Shown piece by piece: positions 25,350 through 34,200 of a DNA stretch of 64,000 bases. The stretch lies in NCBI RefSeq assembly GCF_002850745.1, contig NZ_KZ559467.1, forward strand, positions 248,001 through 312,000, in the 5' to 3' direction. The notes below the pieces were generated by a model. It worked only from the letters and a program-made list of their open reading frames with translations. It had not been told where the DNA came from and made no database searches. The stretch comes from Nonomuraea indica (GTDB taxonomy: Bacteria; Actinomycetota; Actinomycetes; Streptosporangiales; Streptosporangiaceae). A program made the position numbers and the translations under genes. How positions within the stretch are numbered: position 1 is the stretch's first letter; each line of letters starts with the position of its first letter.

Positions 25350-26015
25350 ATGAGGACAAGCGAAAAGCCTGCCGTCGACACGGCAGGACTGTCCGGTCCG
25401 GCGTCGCGCAAGCTTCCCGTTCCGCCACGCGAGCGCAAGCCCGCCCTGGCGGCCCTCGCGGTGCTGCTCATCCTGGGCGGGGCGCTCGCCACGACACTGC
25501 TCGTGATGCGCAGCGGCGACCGGATCTCCGCGATCCGGGTGACGCAGCAGATCGGCGCCGGCCAGCAGTTCACCGAGCAGGCGATCGAAGAGGTGCAGAT
25601 CGCCGACACCGGCATCGACTATGTCGACTGGTCCCAGCGGCAGCAGGTGCTGAAGAGCTTCGCCGCCGTGACGATCCTGCCCGGCACCCTGCTCACCAAC
25701 AACATGGGGGTGCGGGCCAGCGCCGAACTGGGTCCCGGCAAGGCCAAGGTGGGGCTCGCCCTGAAGCCGGGACAGGCCCCTGCCGGGCTGCAGAAGGGCG
25801 ACCGCGTCCAGGTGGTGCACGTACCGGCCCGTACGAGCCAGGCCGAGAGCCGGGTGCTGGCGCAGAGCGCGCTCGTCTTCAGCGTCGGCGAGTCGAGCCG
25901 GGCCGGCGGCAGTGGGCTGATCACGGTGATCGTGGACTCGTCGGTGTCGCCGGAAGTCCTCCGGTACGCCTCCAGCGGTGAGATCGCCGTGGCCGAGCTG
26001 CCCGGGGCTCGCTGA
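25350..26015 (+). CDS. SAF-domain pilus assembly protein (CpaB-like)
   Basis: A 221 aa protein from ATG 25350. A proline-rich cytoplasmic segment is followed by one transmembrane helix at about residues 33-52 (ALAALAVLLILGGALATTLL). A SAF domain follows at about 60-125 (QIGAGQQFTEQAIEEVQIAD ... ILPGTLLTNNM), with the GTLLTNNMG turn typical of CpaB/RcpC. The C-terminal half has KAKVGLALKPGQAPAGLQKGD, also found in CpaB-like proteins. CpaB assists outer-envelope steps of Tad pilus assembly; in actinobacteria a cell-wall role is inferred. It is the first gene of a 13-gene operon; the next start is one base after its stop. Confidence 0.85.
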   Translation: MRTSEKPAVDTAGLSGPASRKLPVPPRERKPALAALAVLLILGGALATTLLVMRSGDRISAIRVTQQIGAGQQFTEQAIEEVQIADTGIDYVDWSQRQQVLKSFAAVTILPGTLLTNNMGVRASAELGPGKAKVGLALKPGQAPAGLQKGDRVQVVHVPARTSQAESRVLAQSALVFSVGESSRAGGSGLITVIVDSSVSPEVLRYASSGEIAVAELPGAR

Positions 26016-26016
26016 C

Positions 26017-26733
26017 GTGGCGCTCATCGTGCTTGCCGCCGACAAGGGCGCGCCCGGGGTGACCACCGCCGCCACCGCGCTGGCCGCGGTGTGGCCGCGG
26101 CCGGTCCTGCTCGCCGAGTGCGACCCCGCGGGCGGTGACATCGCCTACCGGCTGCCATCCGCCGACGGCGGCGAGCTCAACCCGGGCAAGGGCCTGCTCA
26201 CGCTGGCCGCGACGGCACGCCGCGGGCTCGAGCACGCCCAGATCCATCCGCACACGCAGAAGATCGTCGGTGGGCTGGACGTGCTGGCCGGCCTGACCCA
26301 CGGGGAGCAGGCGGCCGGGCTCACCTGGCTGTGGGGGCCACTCGGCCGCTCACTCGCCGCGATCCCCAACGCCGACGTGATCGCCGACTGCGGACGGCTG
26401 GGCGGCCAGCCTCAGCTGGCCGATCTGCTGGCAGAGGCGGACAAGGTGGTGCTGCTCACCAGGGCGACCCTCGACCAGGTCGCCCACCTGCGCGAACGCC
26501 TGTCGATCACCAAGGCGCACGGCGTGGTGGTGATCGCCGACCCGCGCAGTTACCGCTCCTCGATCGACGACGTGCGCCGCATCGTGGGGCCGAGCGTGGG
26601 ATTCGTGCACGGGCTCGCCTACGACCCCAAGGGCGCCGAACTGCTGCGCGGGCAATGGGGCGGCCGTCTCGACCGTTCGCTGCTGATCCGCACGGCACGC
26701 GATCTCGCGGGACGGCTGGTGAGTGAGCCATGA
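26017..26733 (+). CDS. CpaE/MinD-like protein with degenerate P-loop
   Basis: A 238 aa protein from GTG 26017, one base after the previous stop. It has the ParA/MinD fold pattern: VALIVLAADKGAPGVTTAAT at the N-terminus, LLAECDPAGGDIAYRL as the A-prime region, then ADVIADCGRLGG as the Walker B strand. The deviant Walker A reads KGAPGVTT, where active family members have KGGVGKTT; the nucleotide-contacting lysine is valine. In Tad loci this position is occupied by CpaE/TadZ, which targets the assembly machine to its cellular site. Here it is probably a localisation factor that binds nucleotide weakly or not at all. The last four bases overlap the CpaF start. Confidence 0.8.
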   Translation: MALIVLAADKGAPGVTTAATALAAVWPRPVLLAECDPAGGDIAYRLPSADGGELNPGKGLLTLAATARRGLEHAQIHPHTQKIVGGLDVLAGLTHGEQAAGLTWLWGPLGRSLAAIPNADVIADCGRLGGQPQLADLLAEADKVVLLTRATLDQVAHLRERLSITKAHGVVVIADPRSYRSSIDDVRRIVGPSVGFVHGLAYDPKGAELLRGQWGGRLDRSLLIRTARDLAGRLVSEP

Positions 26734-28025
26734 TCGACCACGCGCTCGTCAAACGGTTCCGCCAGGAGGTGGGCGACCGCCTCGCCCACCAGCGCCGGCT
26801 CGATCAGGCCAACGGGCTGCCCGTGATGACCGGCGAGGACGAGAGGCAGTTCGCCAGGGCGCTGATCTCGCAGGTCCTGGAAGAACACGCGCGCAGCGAG
26901 ATCGGCTTGGGCCGCACACCGCCCACGGCCGAGGAGGAGGAGGCGCTGGCGGCGGGCATCCACGCCGCGCTGTTCGGCGTGGGCCGTCTGCAACCGCTGC
27001 TCGACGACCCCGACGTCGAGAACATCGACATCAACGGCTGCGACAGGGTCTTCGTCAGCTACGCCGACGGCCAGGAGCTCATGCATGACCCCGTCGCCGA
27101 GTCCGACGAAGAGCTCATCGAGCTGATCCAGATCCTGGCCGCCTACTCCGGCCTGTCCAGCAGGCCGTTCGACACCGCCAACCCGCAGCTCGACCTCAGG
27201 CTGCCGGACGGGTCCCGGCTCAGCGCCGTCATGGACGTCACACTCCGGCCCGCCGTGTCGATCCGCCGGTCGCGGCTCGGCAAGGTGTTCCTGTCCGACC
27301 TGGTGGGCAACGGCACGCTGAGCGCCGAGATCGGCCGCTTTCTCACCGCGGCGATCCTCGCGCGCAAGAACGTCATGATCGCGGGTTCGACCAACGCCGG
27401 CAAGACGACCCTGCTGCGGGCCCTCGCCAACGAGATCCCGCCCAGCGAGCGTCTGATCACCGTCGAACGTGCCCTGGAGCTCGGCCTCGACCAGTTCCCC
27501 GAGCTTCACCCCAACGTCGTGGCCTTCGAGCAGCGCCTGCCCAACTCCGAGGGCCAGGGCGAGATCACCATGGCCGAGCTGGTCCGCAGGTCCCTGCGGA
27601 TGAACCCCAGCCGGGTGATCGTCGGAGAGGTCCTCGGCGACGAGATCGTCACCATGCTCAACGCGATGACGCAGGGCAACGACGGTTCCCTGTCCACCAT
27701 CCACGCCAACTCCAGCATGGAGGTGTTCAACCGCATCGCCACCTACGCGTTGCAGGCCGGCGAACGCCTTCCCATCGACGCCACCCACATGCTCATCGCG
27801 GGCGCCATCGACTTCGTCGTCTTCGTGGAGAAACGTAACGACTACCATCGCGGCGGCACCCTGCGCCGCTACGTCTCCAGCATCCGCGAGGTCAACGGCT
27901 GCGACGGCCGGGTCCTGTCGAGTGAGGTCTTCGTGCCGGGCCCCGACGGCATGGCCGTGCCGCACGCTCCCGTCTCATGCCTGCCCGAGCTGATCGCGCA
28001 CGGCTACACCCCGGGAGGCTGGTGA
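26730..28025 (+). CDS. cpaF: Tad pilus assembly ATPase CpaF/TadA
   Basis: A 431 aa hexameric secretion ATPase that powers Flp pilin polymerisation at the membrane. Visible motifs are DPDVENIDINGCDRVFVSYA in the N-terminal domain, Walker A GSTNAGKTTLLRAL, an acidic Asp-box region around TVERALELGLDQFPELHPN, Walker B NPSRVIVGEVLGDE, and the His-box NDGSLSTIHANSS. The length is normal for the family. ATG 26730 overlaps the preceding stop by four bases. The TGA at 28023-28025 shares its A with the next ATG. All catalytic residues are present, so this is the functional motor of the operon. Confidence 0.95.
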   Translation: MIDHALVKRFRQEVGDRLAHQRRLDQANGLPVMTGEDERQFARALISQVLEEHARSEIGLGRTPPTAEEEEALAAGIHAALFGVGRLQPLLDDPDVENIDINGCDRVFVSYADGQELMHDPVAESDEELIELIQILAAYSGLSSRPFDTANPQLDLRLPDGSRLSAVMDVTLRPAVSIRRSRLGKVFLSDLVGNGTLSAEIGRFLTAAILARKNVMIAGSTNAGKTTLLRALANEIPPSERLITVERALELGLDQFPELHPNVVAFEQRLPNSEGQGEITMAELVRRSLRMNPSRVIVGEVLGDEIVTMLNAMTQGNDGSLSTIHANSSMEVFNRIATYALQAGERLPIDATHMLIAGAIDFVVFVEKRNDYHRGGTLRRYVSSIREVNGCDGRVLSSEVFVPGPDGMAVPHAPVSCLPELIAHGYTPGGW

Positions 28026-28867
28026 TGACGGCCCTGGATCCGCTGGCGATGTTCGCCGGCGCGGCCGCCGGAGGCGGGCTGTTCCTGCTCTTCCTCGCCC
28101 TGTACGGCATGCGCCCACGACCGGCCCAGCCGAAACGCCACCTCGTCAGGATGCTCACCACCCGCGCGGCCATCGCCGGCGTCGCGGCCACCGTCGTGCT
28201 CGTGGTGACGGGGTGGCCGGTCGTGGCGGTGGGGACCGTGCTGCTGGTGTTCGCCTGGCGCGGCCTGTCCGGCGGCGCGGCCGAGGAGCGCGACGCGATG
28301 CGCCGGCTCGAAGGACTGGCCGCCTGGACGGAGTCGCTGCGTGACACGATCGCCGGCGCGGCCGGGCTCGAACAGGCCATTCCCGTCTCGATCAGGGCCG
28401 CCGCACCGATGCTGAGGCCCCATCTGCGGGCACTGGTCGATCGGCTGCACACCAGGATGGCGCTCCCGGACGCGCTCGCCATCTTCGCCGACGACCTGGA
28501 CGATCCTTCGGCGGATCTGGTGGTGGCCGCCCTGATACTCAACTCCAGGCTGCGCGGCCCCGGCCTGCGCGACGTGCTCGGCGCCCTCGCCGTGTCGGCT
28601 CGCGAGGAGCTCGACATGCGGCGTCGCGTCGAGGCCGAGCGCCGCTCGACCAGGCGGAGCGTCCAGATCGTCGTCATCACGGCTCTGGTCTTCGCGGCGC
28701 TGCTCGTCCTGTTCAATCCCTCGTACGTGAGCGAGTACGGCAGCCTGCTCGGCCAGGCGGTGCTCGTGGTCGTGGCCGGGCTGTTCGGCGCCGGCTTCGC
28801 GTGGATGCGGCGGCTCGCCCGCTTCGACAAGCCCACACGACTCCTGGTCGGAGGTGGCCATGGTTGA
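28025..28867 (+). CDS. Type II/IV secretion system F-family protein, TadB-like
   Basis: A 280 aa inner-membrane platform protein. ATG 28025 overlaps the CpaF stop by one base; upstream in-frame starts would run into cpaF. Two N-terminal hydrophobic segments are followed by a cytoplasmic helical domain with LAAWTESLRDTIAGAAGLEQ, RPHLRALVDRLHTRMALPDA and RSTRRSVQIVVITALVFAAL, the T2SSF pattern. Two more helices form the C-terminus. TadB and TadC together form the base that the ATPase rotates or pushes against. The end overlaps the TadC start by eight bases. Confidence 0.9.
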   Translation: MTALDPLAMFAGAAAGGGLFLLFLALYGMRPRPAQPKRHLVRMLTTRAAIAGVAATVVLVVTGWPVVAVGTVLLVFAWRGLSGGAAEERDAMRRLEGLAAWTESLRDTIAGAAGLEQAIPVSIRAAAPMLRPHLRALVDRLHTRMALPDALAIFADDLDDPSADLVVAALILNSRLRGPGLRDVLGALAVSAREELDMRRRVEAERRSTRRSVQIVVITALVFAALLVLFNPSYVSEYGSLLGQAVLVVVAGLFGAGFAWMRRLARFDKPTRLLVGGGHG

Positions 28868-29780
28868 GGGTGTGCTGGCGGGCGGCGTGCTCGGATTCGG
28901 GCTGTTCCTGCTGCTGCGCGCGCTGTTCCCCGCCCGGCCTGGCCTGGTGGCGCGGCTGCTCGCGATCGAGGCCGTCCGCGAGGACGCGGGCACGCCGCGA
29001 CTGCGCCTCGTGCTCCCCGACGAGGAGGTCAGCGCCTTCCGCCGTGGGCTCGGCGTGCGGCTCGCCCGCGTGTACGCGGCACGCGGATGGGAGGTGAGGT
29101 CCACCAAGGCCGACCTCGCACTGGTCGGCCGGTCGTTCGAAGGCTTCCTGGCCACCAAGGTGCTGCTGGCCGCCGCCGGGCTGCTCGCCTTCCCCGTGCT
29201 GCTCGGCTGGCTCTTCCTGATGGGATGGGGCACGTCCCTCGCGGTTCCGTTCTGGGCGGCCGTGGCCGTCGCGGTGGTCTTCTTCTTCCTGCCCGACCTG
29301 CAGGTCAGGCGGGACGCGGCGGCCAAGCGACGCGACTTCAGGCACGTGGTGGGAGCGTTCCTCGATCTCGTCTCGATGAACCTCGCGGGCGGCCGCGGCG
29401 TGCCCGAGGCCCTCCTGATGGCGGTCTCGGTCAGCGGCGACCAGCCCAACTGGGCGATGTCCCGCATCCGCGAGGCGCTCAGCGGGGCGCGGATCGTCGG
29501 CATCACCCCGTGGCAGGCGCTCGGTCAGCTCGGCGAGGAGATCAACGTCGACGAGCTGCGTGACCTGTCCGCCGCGCTCGGGCTGGTCGCGGACGACGGC
29601 GCCAAGGTACGCGCCTCCCTCACGGCGAGAGCGGCCACGTTGCGTCGCCGCGAGCTGGCCGAGATCGAGGGGCGGGCCGGCGAGCGTTCCCAGTCGATGC
29701 TCGTCGCCCAGTTACTGCTGTGTGCGGGGTTCGTGATCTTTCTCAGTTTTCCGGCCGCTATGAAGATGTTGGGGTCCTGA
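28860..29780 (+). CDS. Type II/IV secretion system F-family protein, TadC-like
   Basis: A 306 aa protein from ATG 28860, chosen over GTG 28854 because GGAGG lies at proper distance. It has one N-terminal helix, a cytoplasmic segment, two central membrane helices (about residues 95-145) and a T2SSF domain. That domain includes VVGAFLDLVSMNLAGGRGVP, then EALLMAVSVSGDQPNWAMSR, and a C-terminal helix. It has a SQSMLVAQLLLCAGFVIFLS membrane end as in TadC. Partner of the TadB-like protein encoded just upstream. Its stop TGA shares the final A with the pilin ATG. Confidence 0.9.
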   Translation: MVEGVLAGGVLGFGLFLLLRALFPARPGLVARLLAIEAVREDAGTPRLRLVLPDEEVSAFRRGLGVRLARVYAARGWEVRSTKADLALVGRSFEGFLATKVLLAAAGLLAFPVLLGWLFLMGWGTSLAVPFWAAVAVAVVFFFLPDLQVRRDAAAKRRDFRHVVGAFLDLVSMNLAGGRGVPEALLMAVSVSGDQPNWAMSRIREALSGARIVGITPWQALGQLGEEINVDELRDLSAALGLVADDGAKVRASLTARAATLRRRELAEIEGRAGERSQSMLVAQLLLCAGFVIFLSFPAAMKMLGS

Positions 29781-30001
29781 TGAATCATCCCTGGATCGTC
29801 TACCTCCGCGCGTACCTCGGCGTACGCGTCCACCGCGCCCGTACTGCCCCCTCCAGGGGCGCCTCCGCCGTCGAGTGGGTGATCATCACCGCGATCATCG
29901 CCGGCGTCGCACTGGGCCTCGCCACGCTCATCAAGGCGCTGGTCGAACAGAAACAGAGCGACATCCAGAACAGCTTCGGCGGTGGCAACGGCGACACGTG
30001 A
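29780..30001 (+). CDS. Flp/Fap-type prepilin
   Basis: A 73 aa protein beginning MNHPWIVYLRAYLGVRVHRA. The processing region is RGASAVEWVIITAIIAGVAL. Cleavage after Gly would give a mature protein with Glu at position +5, the residue needed for type IVb pilin assembly; position +6 is Trp in place of the usual Tyr. The hydrophobic helix and short hydrophilic tail fit a Flp major pilin. No prepilin peptidase is encoded in this window, so it must be supplied elsewhere. Start and stop overlap both neighbours. Confidence 0.85.
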   Translation: MNHPWIVYLRAYLGVRVHRARTAPSRGASAVEWVIITAIIAGVALGLATLIKALVEQKQSDIQNSFGGGNGDT

Positions 30002-30435
30002 TCCCGTCTCGCCTCCGGACACCTCGAGAGCGCGGTGCCACCGTGATCGAACTGGCGCTCCTCATGCCGGTCGTCCTCGCGGTCGTGCTGCTCATCGTGC
30101 AGGTCGCGCTCTGGTTCCACGGGCGTCAGGTCGCCGAGGCGGCTGCCCGGGAGGGGGCGAGGGTGGCCCGTTCCGCTCCGTTCGACTCGGGCTCCTGGGA
30201 AGCGGAGGCCAGCGCGAAGGCCACGGACATCGTCCGGGCCATCGGCCCGCGGTTGCTCGCCAACGCCACGGCGACCACGTCGGCCAAGGACCCGGACCAG
30301 CGGTTCGTCACGGTGCGAGGGAACGCGGTGCAGGTCGTGCCGTTGCTGCCCGAGCTCGCGTTCACGATCACGGCGACGTCCGGCGGCCCGGTCGAGTGCT
30401 TCCGGCCGGACAACGGGGGCGACGACTGTGAATGA
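29998..30435 (+). CDS. TadE-family minor pilin
   Basis: A 145 aa protein from GTG 29998, overlapping the pilin stop by four bases. The N-terminus has RERGATVIELALLMPVVLAV, a pseudopilin site with Gly at -1 and Glu at +5, followed by the transmembrane helix. The extracytoplasmic part carries QVAEAAAREGARVARSA, typical of TadE, and ends with a cysteine pair (VECFRPDNGGDDCE). TadE-like proteins are processed like pilins and help initiate pilus assembly. It overlaps the next gene by eight bases. Confidence 0.85.
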   Translation: MIPSRLRTPRERGATVIELALLMPVVLAVVLLIVQVALWFHGRQVAEAAAREGARVARSAPFDSGSWEAEASAKATDIVRAIGPRLLANATATTSAKDPDQRFVTVRGNAVQVVPLLPELAFTITATSGGPVECFRPDNGGDDCE

Positions 30436-30850
30436 GCGAGCTGAGCGCCGACGCGGGCGTGGGGCGGGGGAGAGGGGGTCGATGGCCGTGGAGACGGTCA
30501 TGCTCGCACCCGTCTTCCTGCTGTTCCTCATGTTCCTGGCGGGCGCCGGGCGGCTCGTGGAGGCGCAGGGCGAGGTCAACGGGGCCGCGAGGGACGCGGC
30601 GCGGGCGGCCTCCGTGCAGCGCACGCTCGACGCGGCGGGCTCAGCCGCCGAGGCCGTCACGGCCGACGTGCTGCAGGGCACCTGCGGGCAGCCCGCGGTC
30701 GACCTGGGCGAGTCACGGTTCGAGGAGGGCGGTCAGGTGCACGCCGAGGTCACGTGCGAACTCGACCTGGGGTTCCTCGGCTTCGGCGCGACCAAGCAGA
30801 TGACAGGCACGGCGGTGGTGCCGCTGGAGCAGTTCAGGAGGGTCGAGTGA
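30428..30850 (+). CDS. TadE/TadF-like minor pilin
   Basis: A 140 aa protein from GTG 30428. An Arg/Gly-rich leader ends GERGSMAVETVMLAPVFLLF, again with Gly at -1 and Glu at +5 ahead of a hydrophobic helix. The mature part has EVNGAARDAARAASVQRTLD, a TadE-type helix. Two cysteines (GTCGQP and EVTCELDL) may pair. It is translationally coupled at both ends. It is probably a second minor pilin that forms a complex with the product of 29998. Confidence 0.85.
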   Translation: MNERAERRRGRGAGERGSMAVETVMLAPVFLLFLMFLAGAGRLVEAQGEVNGAARDAARAASVQRTLDAAGSAAEAVTADVLQGTCGQPAVDLGESRFEEGGQVHAEVTCELDLGFLGFGATKQMTGTAVVPLEQFRRVE

Positions 30851-31278
30851 AAGGCACGGTGGCACGGCGGGGCGAACGCGGCTCCATGTCGGTGTTCACC
30901 GTGCTGTTCTCCGTGGTGGTCTTCCTGCTGGCGGGGCTGCTGGTGGACGGCGGAGCGGCGATCAACGCGCGGCTGCGGGCCGCCGACATCGCCGAGCAGG
31001 CCGCGCGCGCCGGCGCCGACCAGATCGACGTCGACCACCTGCGTGCCACGGGCCGGACCAGGCTCCTGGACGAGGGACAGGTGTGCGGCCGGGCCGACGA
31101 GGTGACGGCGGCTCAGGGCGGTGACGGGGTCTCCGCGGATTCCTGCTCCGTGGAGCAGGGCGGCACTGCGGTCACCGTCACCGTGAACGTCACCTGGACG
31201 GCCTTCTTCCTCGGCGCGCTGGGCTTCCAGGGGTCCGAGATGCGGGGAGAGGCTACGGCCGGCCCCGAAGCCAGATGA
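30847..31278 (+). CDS. Tad-locus pilin-like membrane protein
   Basis: A 143 aa protein from GTG 30847, overlapping the previous stop. The leader and helix are RRGERGSMSVFTVLFSVVVF. The Gly-Ser processing site is like its neighbours', but the +5 residue is Phe where they have Glu. The following ARLRAADIAEQAARAGADQI resembles TadE/TadG-type helices. The extracytoplasmic part is predicted beta-rich with two cysteines. Loss of Glu+5 suggests it is retained as a membrane-anchored tip or adaptor protein and does not enter the fibre. It is coupled to the LysM-BTAD gene. Confidence 0.8.
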   Translation: MKGTVARRGERGSMSVFTVLFSVVVFLLAGLLVDGGAAINARLRAADIAEQAARAGADQIDVDHLRATGRTRLLDEGQVCGRADEVTAAQGGDGVSADSCSVEQGGTAVTVTVNVTWTAFFLGALGFQGSEMRGEATAGPEAR

Positions 31279-34200
31279 GTCAGACCGATTCCAGCCACTT
31301 GGTGGATCAGGGAGCGATGAGCAACGACGCTGGACGCGAGAAGGGAGAGGCGATGCCGACGCGAGAGCCCGCGCGCCCCCACGGGCCCACGCCCGCGCAC
31401 GACCGGCCCCGCCTCACCGGCCCGGACTCCGGTGGCGAGGAGGAACGGTCCCGCCTCGCCGGCCCTCCTGGCGAGGCCGGGCTGCCCGGTGCCGGCGGGC
31501 AGGGCGGCTCTGGCCCGGCTGACAGGCTGGGCGGTGCCGGCGCGGGGCCGGCGGCTCCCACAATGCCTGCGGCTCCCACAGCCTCGGGGGCTCCCACGAT
31601 GCCTGCGGCTCCCACCGCCTCGGCGGCTCCCACGATGCCTGCGGCTCCCACAGGCTCGGCGGCTCCCATGATCCCCGCGGCTCCCACCGCCTCGGGGGCT
31701 CCCTCGGCCTCCGCGGTTCCCACGGCCTCGGCGGGTCTTGGGGGCTCCGCGGGGTCCGGCGGATCTGCGGCTCCCGGCGGACGGGCGGCTCCCTATGGTG
31801 GGCGAGCCGCCCGGCCTTCGGGCAGGACCTCCCGCTTCGCCAGGGATGCGGCCTACTTCCTGGAGGGGCCGGCGGCCGACGCCGGCAGAGCGCCCGCTGA
31901 GTCGAGAAGCGGGACGCCTGGTCGCGAGGAAGCGGCTGGGGATGGGAGCTGGCCAGTCGGTCCTGAACGGTTCGAGGAGAGGGTGCGGCCTGTCGGTCCT
32001 GAGGCGGTTGGGGATGGCAGGCGGTCCGTCGGTCCTGAACGGTTCCAGGAGAGGGTGTGGCCTGTCGGTTCTGAGGCGGTCGGGGATGGGAGGCGGCCTG
32101 TCGGGCCCGAAGGGTCGGGGCTGGGCGCTCGGTCCTTCGGTGCGGAAGGGGCGAGAAGGCCGGTGGGTCCGCCGGCTGGGGCCGTGGGACGTTCCGCTGG
32201 AGAGGTGGACGGCGGTGGTCGCCGGGGGCGGTACGTGGACGGGCCGCGGCCGGTCGGTCAACGGCCGGGGCCTACGGCGCGGGCGGAGGCCGCGGGCCGC
32301 CGCCCGGCAGGCGCGTACGGGCGGAGGGCCGGGCCGGCGCCGCCCGTACGGATCCCGGCCAGGCGGACCGCCGGGGACGTGCTGGCCGGGATCGGGGCTC
32401 TGGTCGTGCTGGTCGCCCTCGTGGGGGGTGTGCCGTACGCCCTGCTGACGTTCGTCGGCCCGCCGGTCGCGCCGGAGCTGCTGGACGTGGACCTGCTGTT
32501 CAGCCAGGTCGGGCCGTCCACGATCGTCGCCGTGCTGGTGCTGCTGGTGTGGCTTGCCTGGTTGCAGCTGTTCGCCTGCGTGGTGGTCGAGGTGTACGCC
32601 GGGGTGCGGCGGGTCGGGATGCCGGCCAGGGTGCCGCTCTCCGGCGGGACGCAGGCGCTGGCCAACCGGTTGGTGTCGGCCGTGCTGCTGCTGTTCACCG
32701 CCGGAGCGGTGGCGGTGCCCATCGCCAGGCTGGGCGCCCCGGCGCCCGCGGCCCCGCCCATGACCGCCGTAGCGTACAGCGCGCCGGTCGTCGAACAGGT
32801 GCTGGAGACCCAGCGGACGAAGAAGGTGTACGTGGTGCAGCCGCCGCACGGCCGCCACCACGAAAGCCTGTGGGAGATCGCCGAGAAGTGCCTCGGCGAC
32901 GGGCGCCGATATCCGGAGATCTTCCGGCTGAACCAGCACAAGGAGCAGCCCGACGGCGCCCGGCTGCGGATGGCCGACCTGATCAGGCCCGGCTGGGTCC
33001 TCGACATGCCGGACGACGCGCGCAACGTCCACGTCGTCCCTGTCACGCAGGCCCGGGCCCAGACGTTGCGGGAGCATCCCGGGAAGGCGGCCACCACGGG
33101 ACGGATCGCCGACAGGGCGGAGCAGACGGTCAAGGAGGAGCTCGGCAAGCGCCTGCCCGGGCAGGAGAGCCCCGACCGGCAGGGCGCCGGGGAGACCAGA
33201 GCGGACAGGCAGGGCGCCGGAGAGGCCAGAGCGGACAGGCAGGGCGCCGGAGAGGCCAGAGCGGACAGGCAGGGCGGAGGGGAGACCCGAGCGGACGCGG
33301 GCAGGGCGGCGGACCAGTACGGCAGCGGCCTCGACCTGGTCGACTTTCTCGCGGGCGCGTCGCTGGCCGCCGCGGGCCTGCTGGCGGCGCTCGGCAGGCG
33401 GCGGCGTGAGCAGCTGTGGCGGCGGGCGTTCGGGCGGCGGGTGGTGCGTCCGCGTGACGACGCCGCCTCGGCCGAGGTCGCGCTCAGGATCGGCGCTGAC
33501 GCGCCGGGCACTCGCATCCTCGACGTGGGCCTGCGGTTGCTGGGCGCCGAGCTGGCCGCGCAGGGGCGTACTCCGCCGACCGTCTACGCGGCGCATCTGT
33601 CGGCCCGCAACCTCGACCTGTGGATCCACCCGCCCGACGGCGACGCCCCCGAACCCTGGACGGTCCAGGACGGCGGTCAGGTGTGGCGACTGGCCGCGCA
33701 CGAGGGTCGGCTGCTGACCGAGAGCCCGACGGGCGGGGCGCCGTACCCGGGCCTGGTGTCGCTCGGCACCGACGCGGGCGGACGGGTGCTCGTCGACCTG
33801 GAGGCGGCGCAGGGTCTGATCAACATCCGGGGCCCCCAGACGACCGCGGCCCTCGCCGCGCTGGCCGTCGAGCTCGCCACCAACCGCTGGTCGGACCGCA
33901 TGCGTGTCACGCTCGTCGGCTTCGGCACCGAGCTGACGGCGATCGCCCCCGGCCGCGTCCGGGCGGTGGGGGGCCTGGCCGAGGTGCTGCCCGAGCTGGA
34001 GGCGGCCGCGGCGCCCCGCCAGGAGGTGCTGACCGGCCGCGTCACCGGGAGCCCGAGGGTCGCCCACTACCTGCTGTCGGCCGTGACCCCCACGCACGAC
34101 GAGGCACGCCGGCTGGCGCTGCTCGCCCGGCGGGACACAGCCGGGTACGTGGTGGCCGGTGACGTGCCGCACGCCACCTGGACCCTGGAGATCACCGAGG

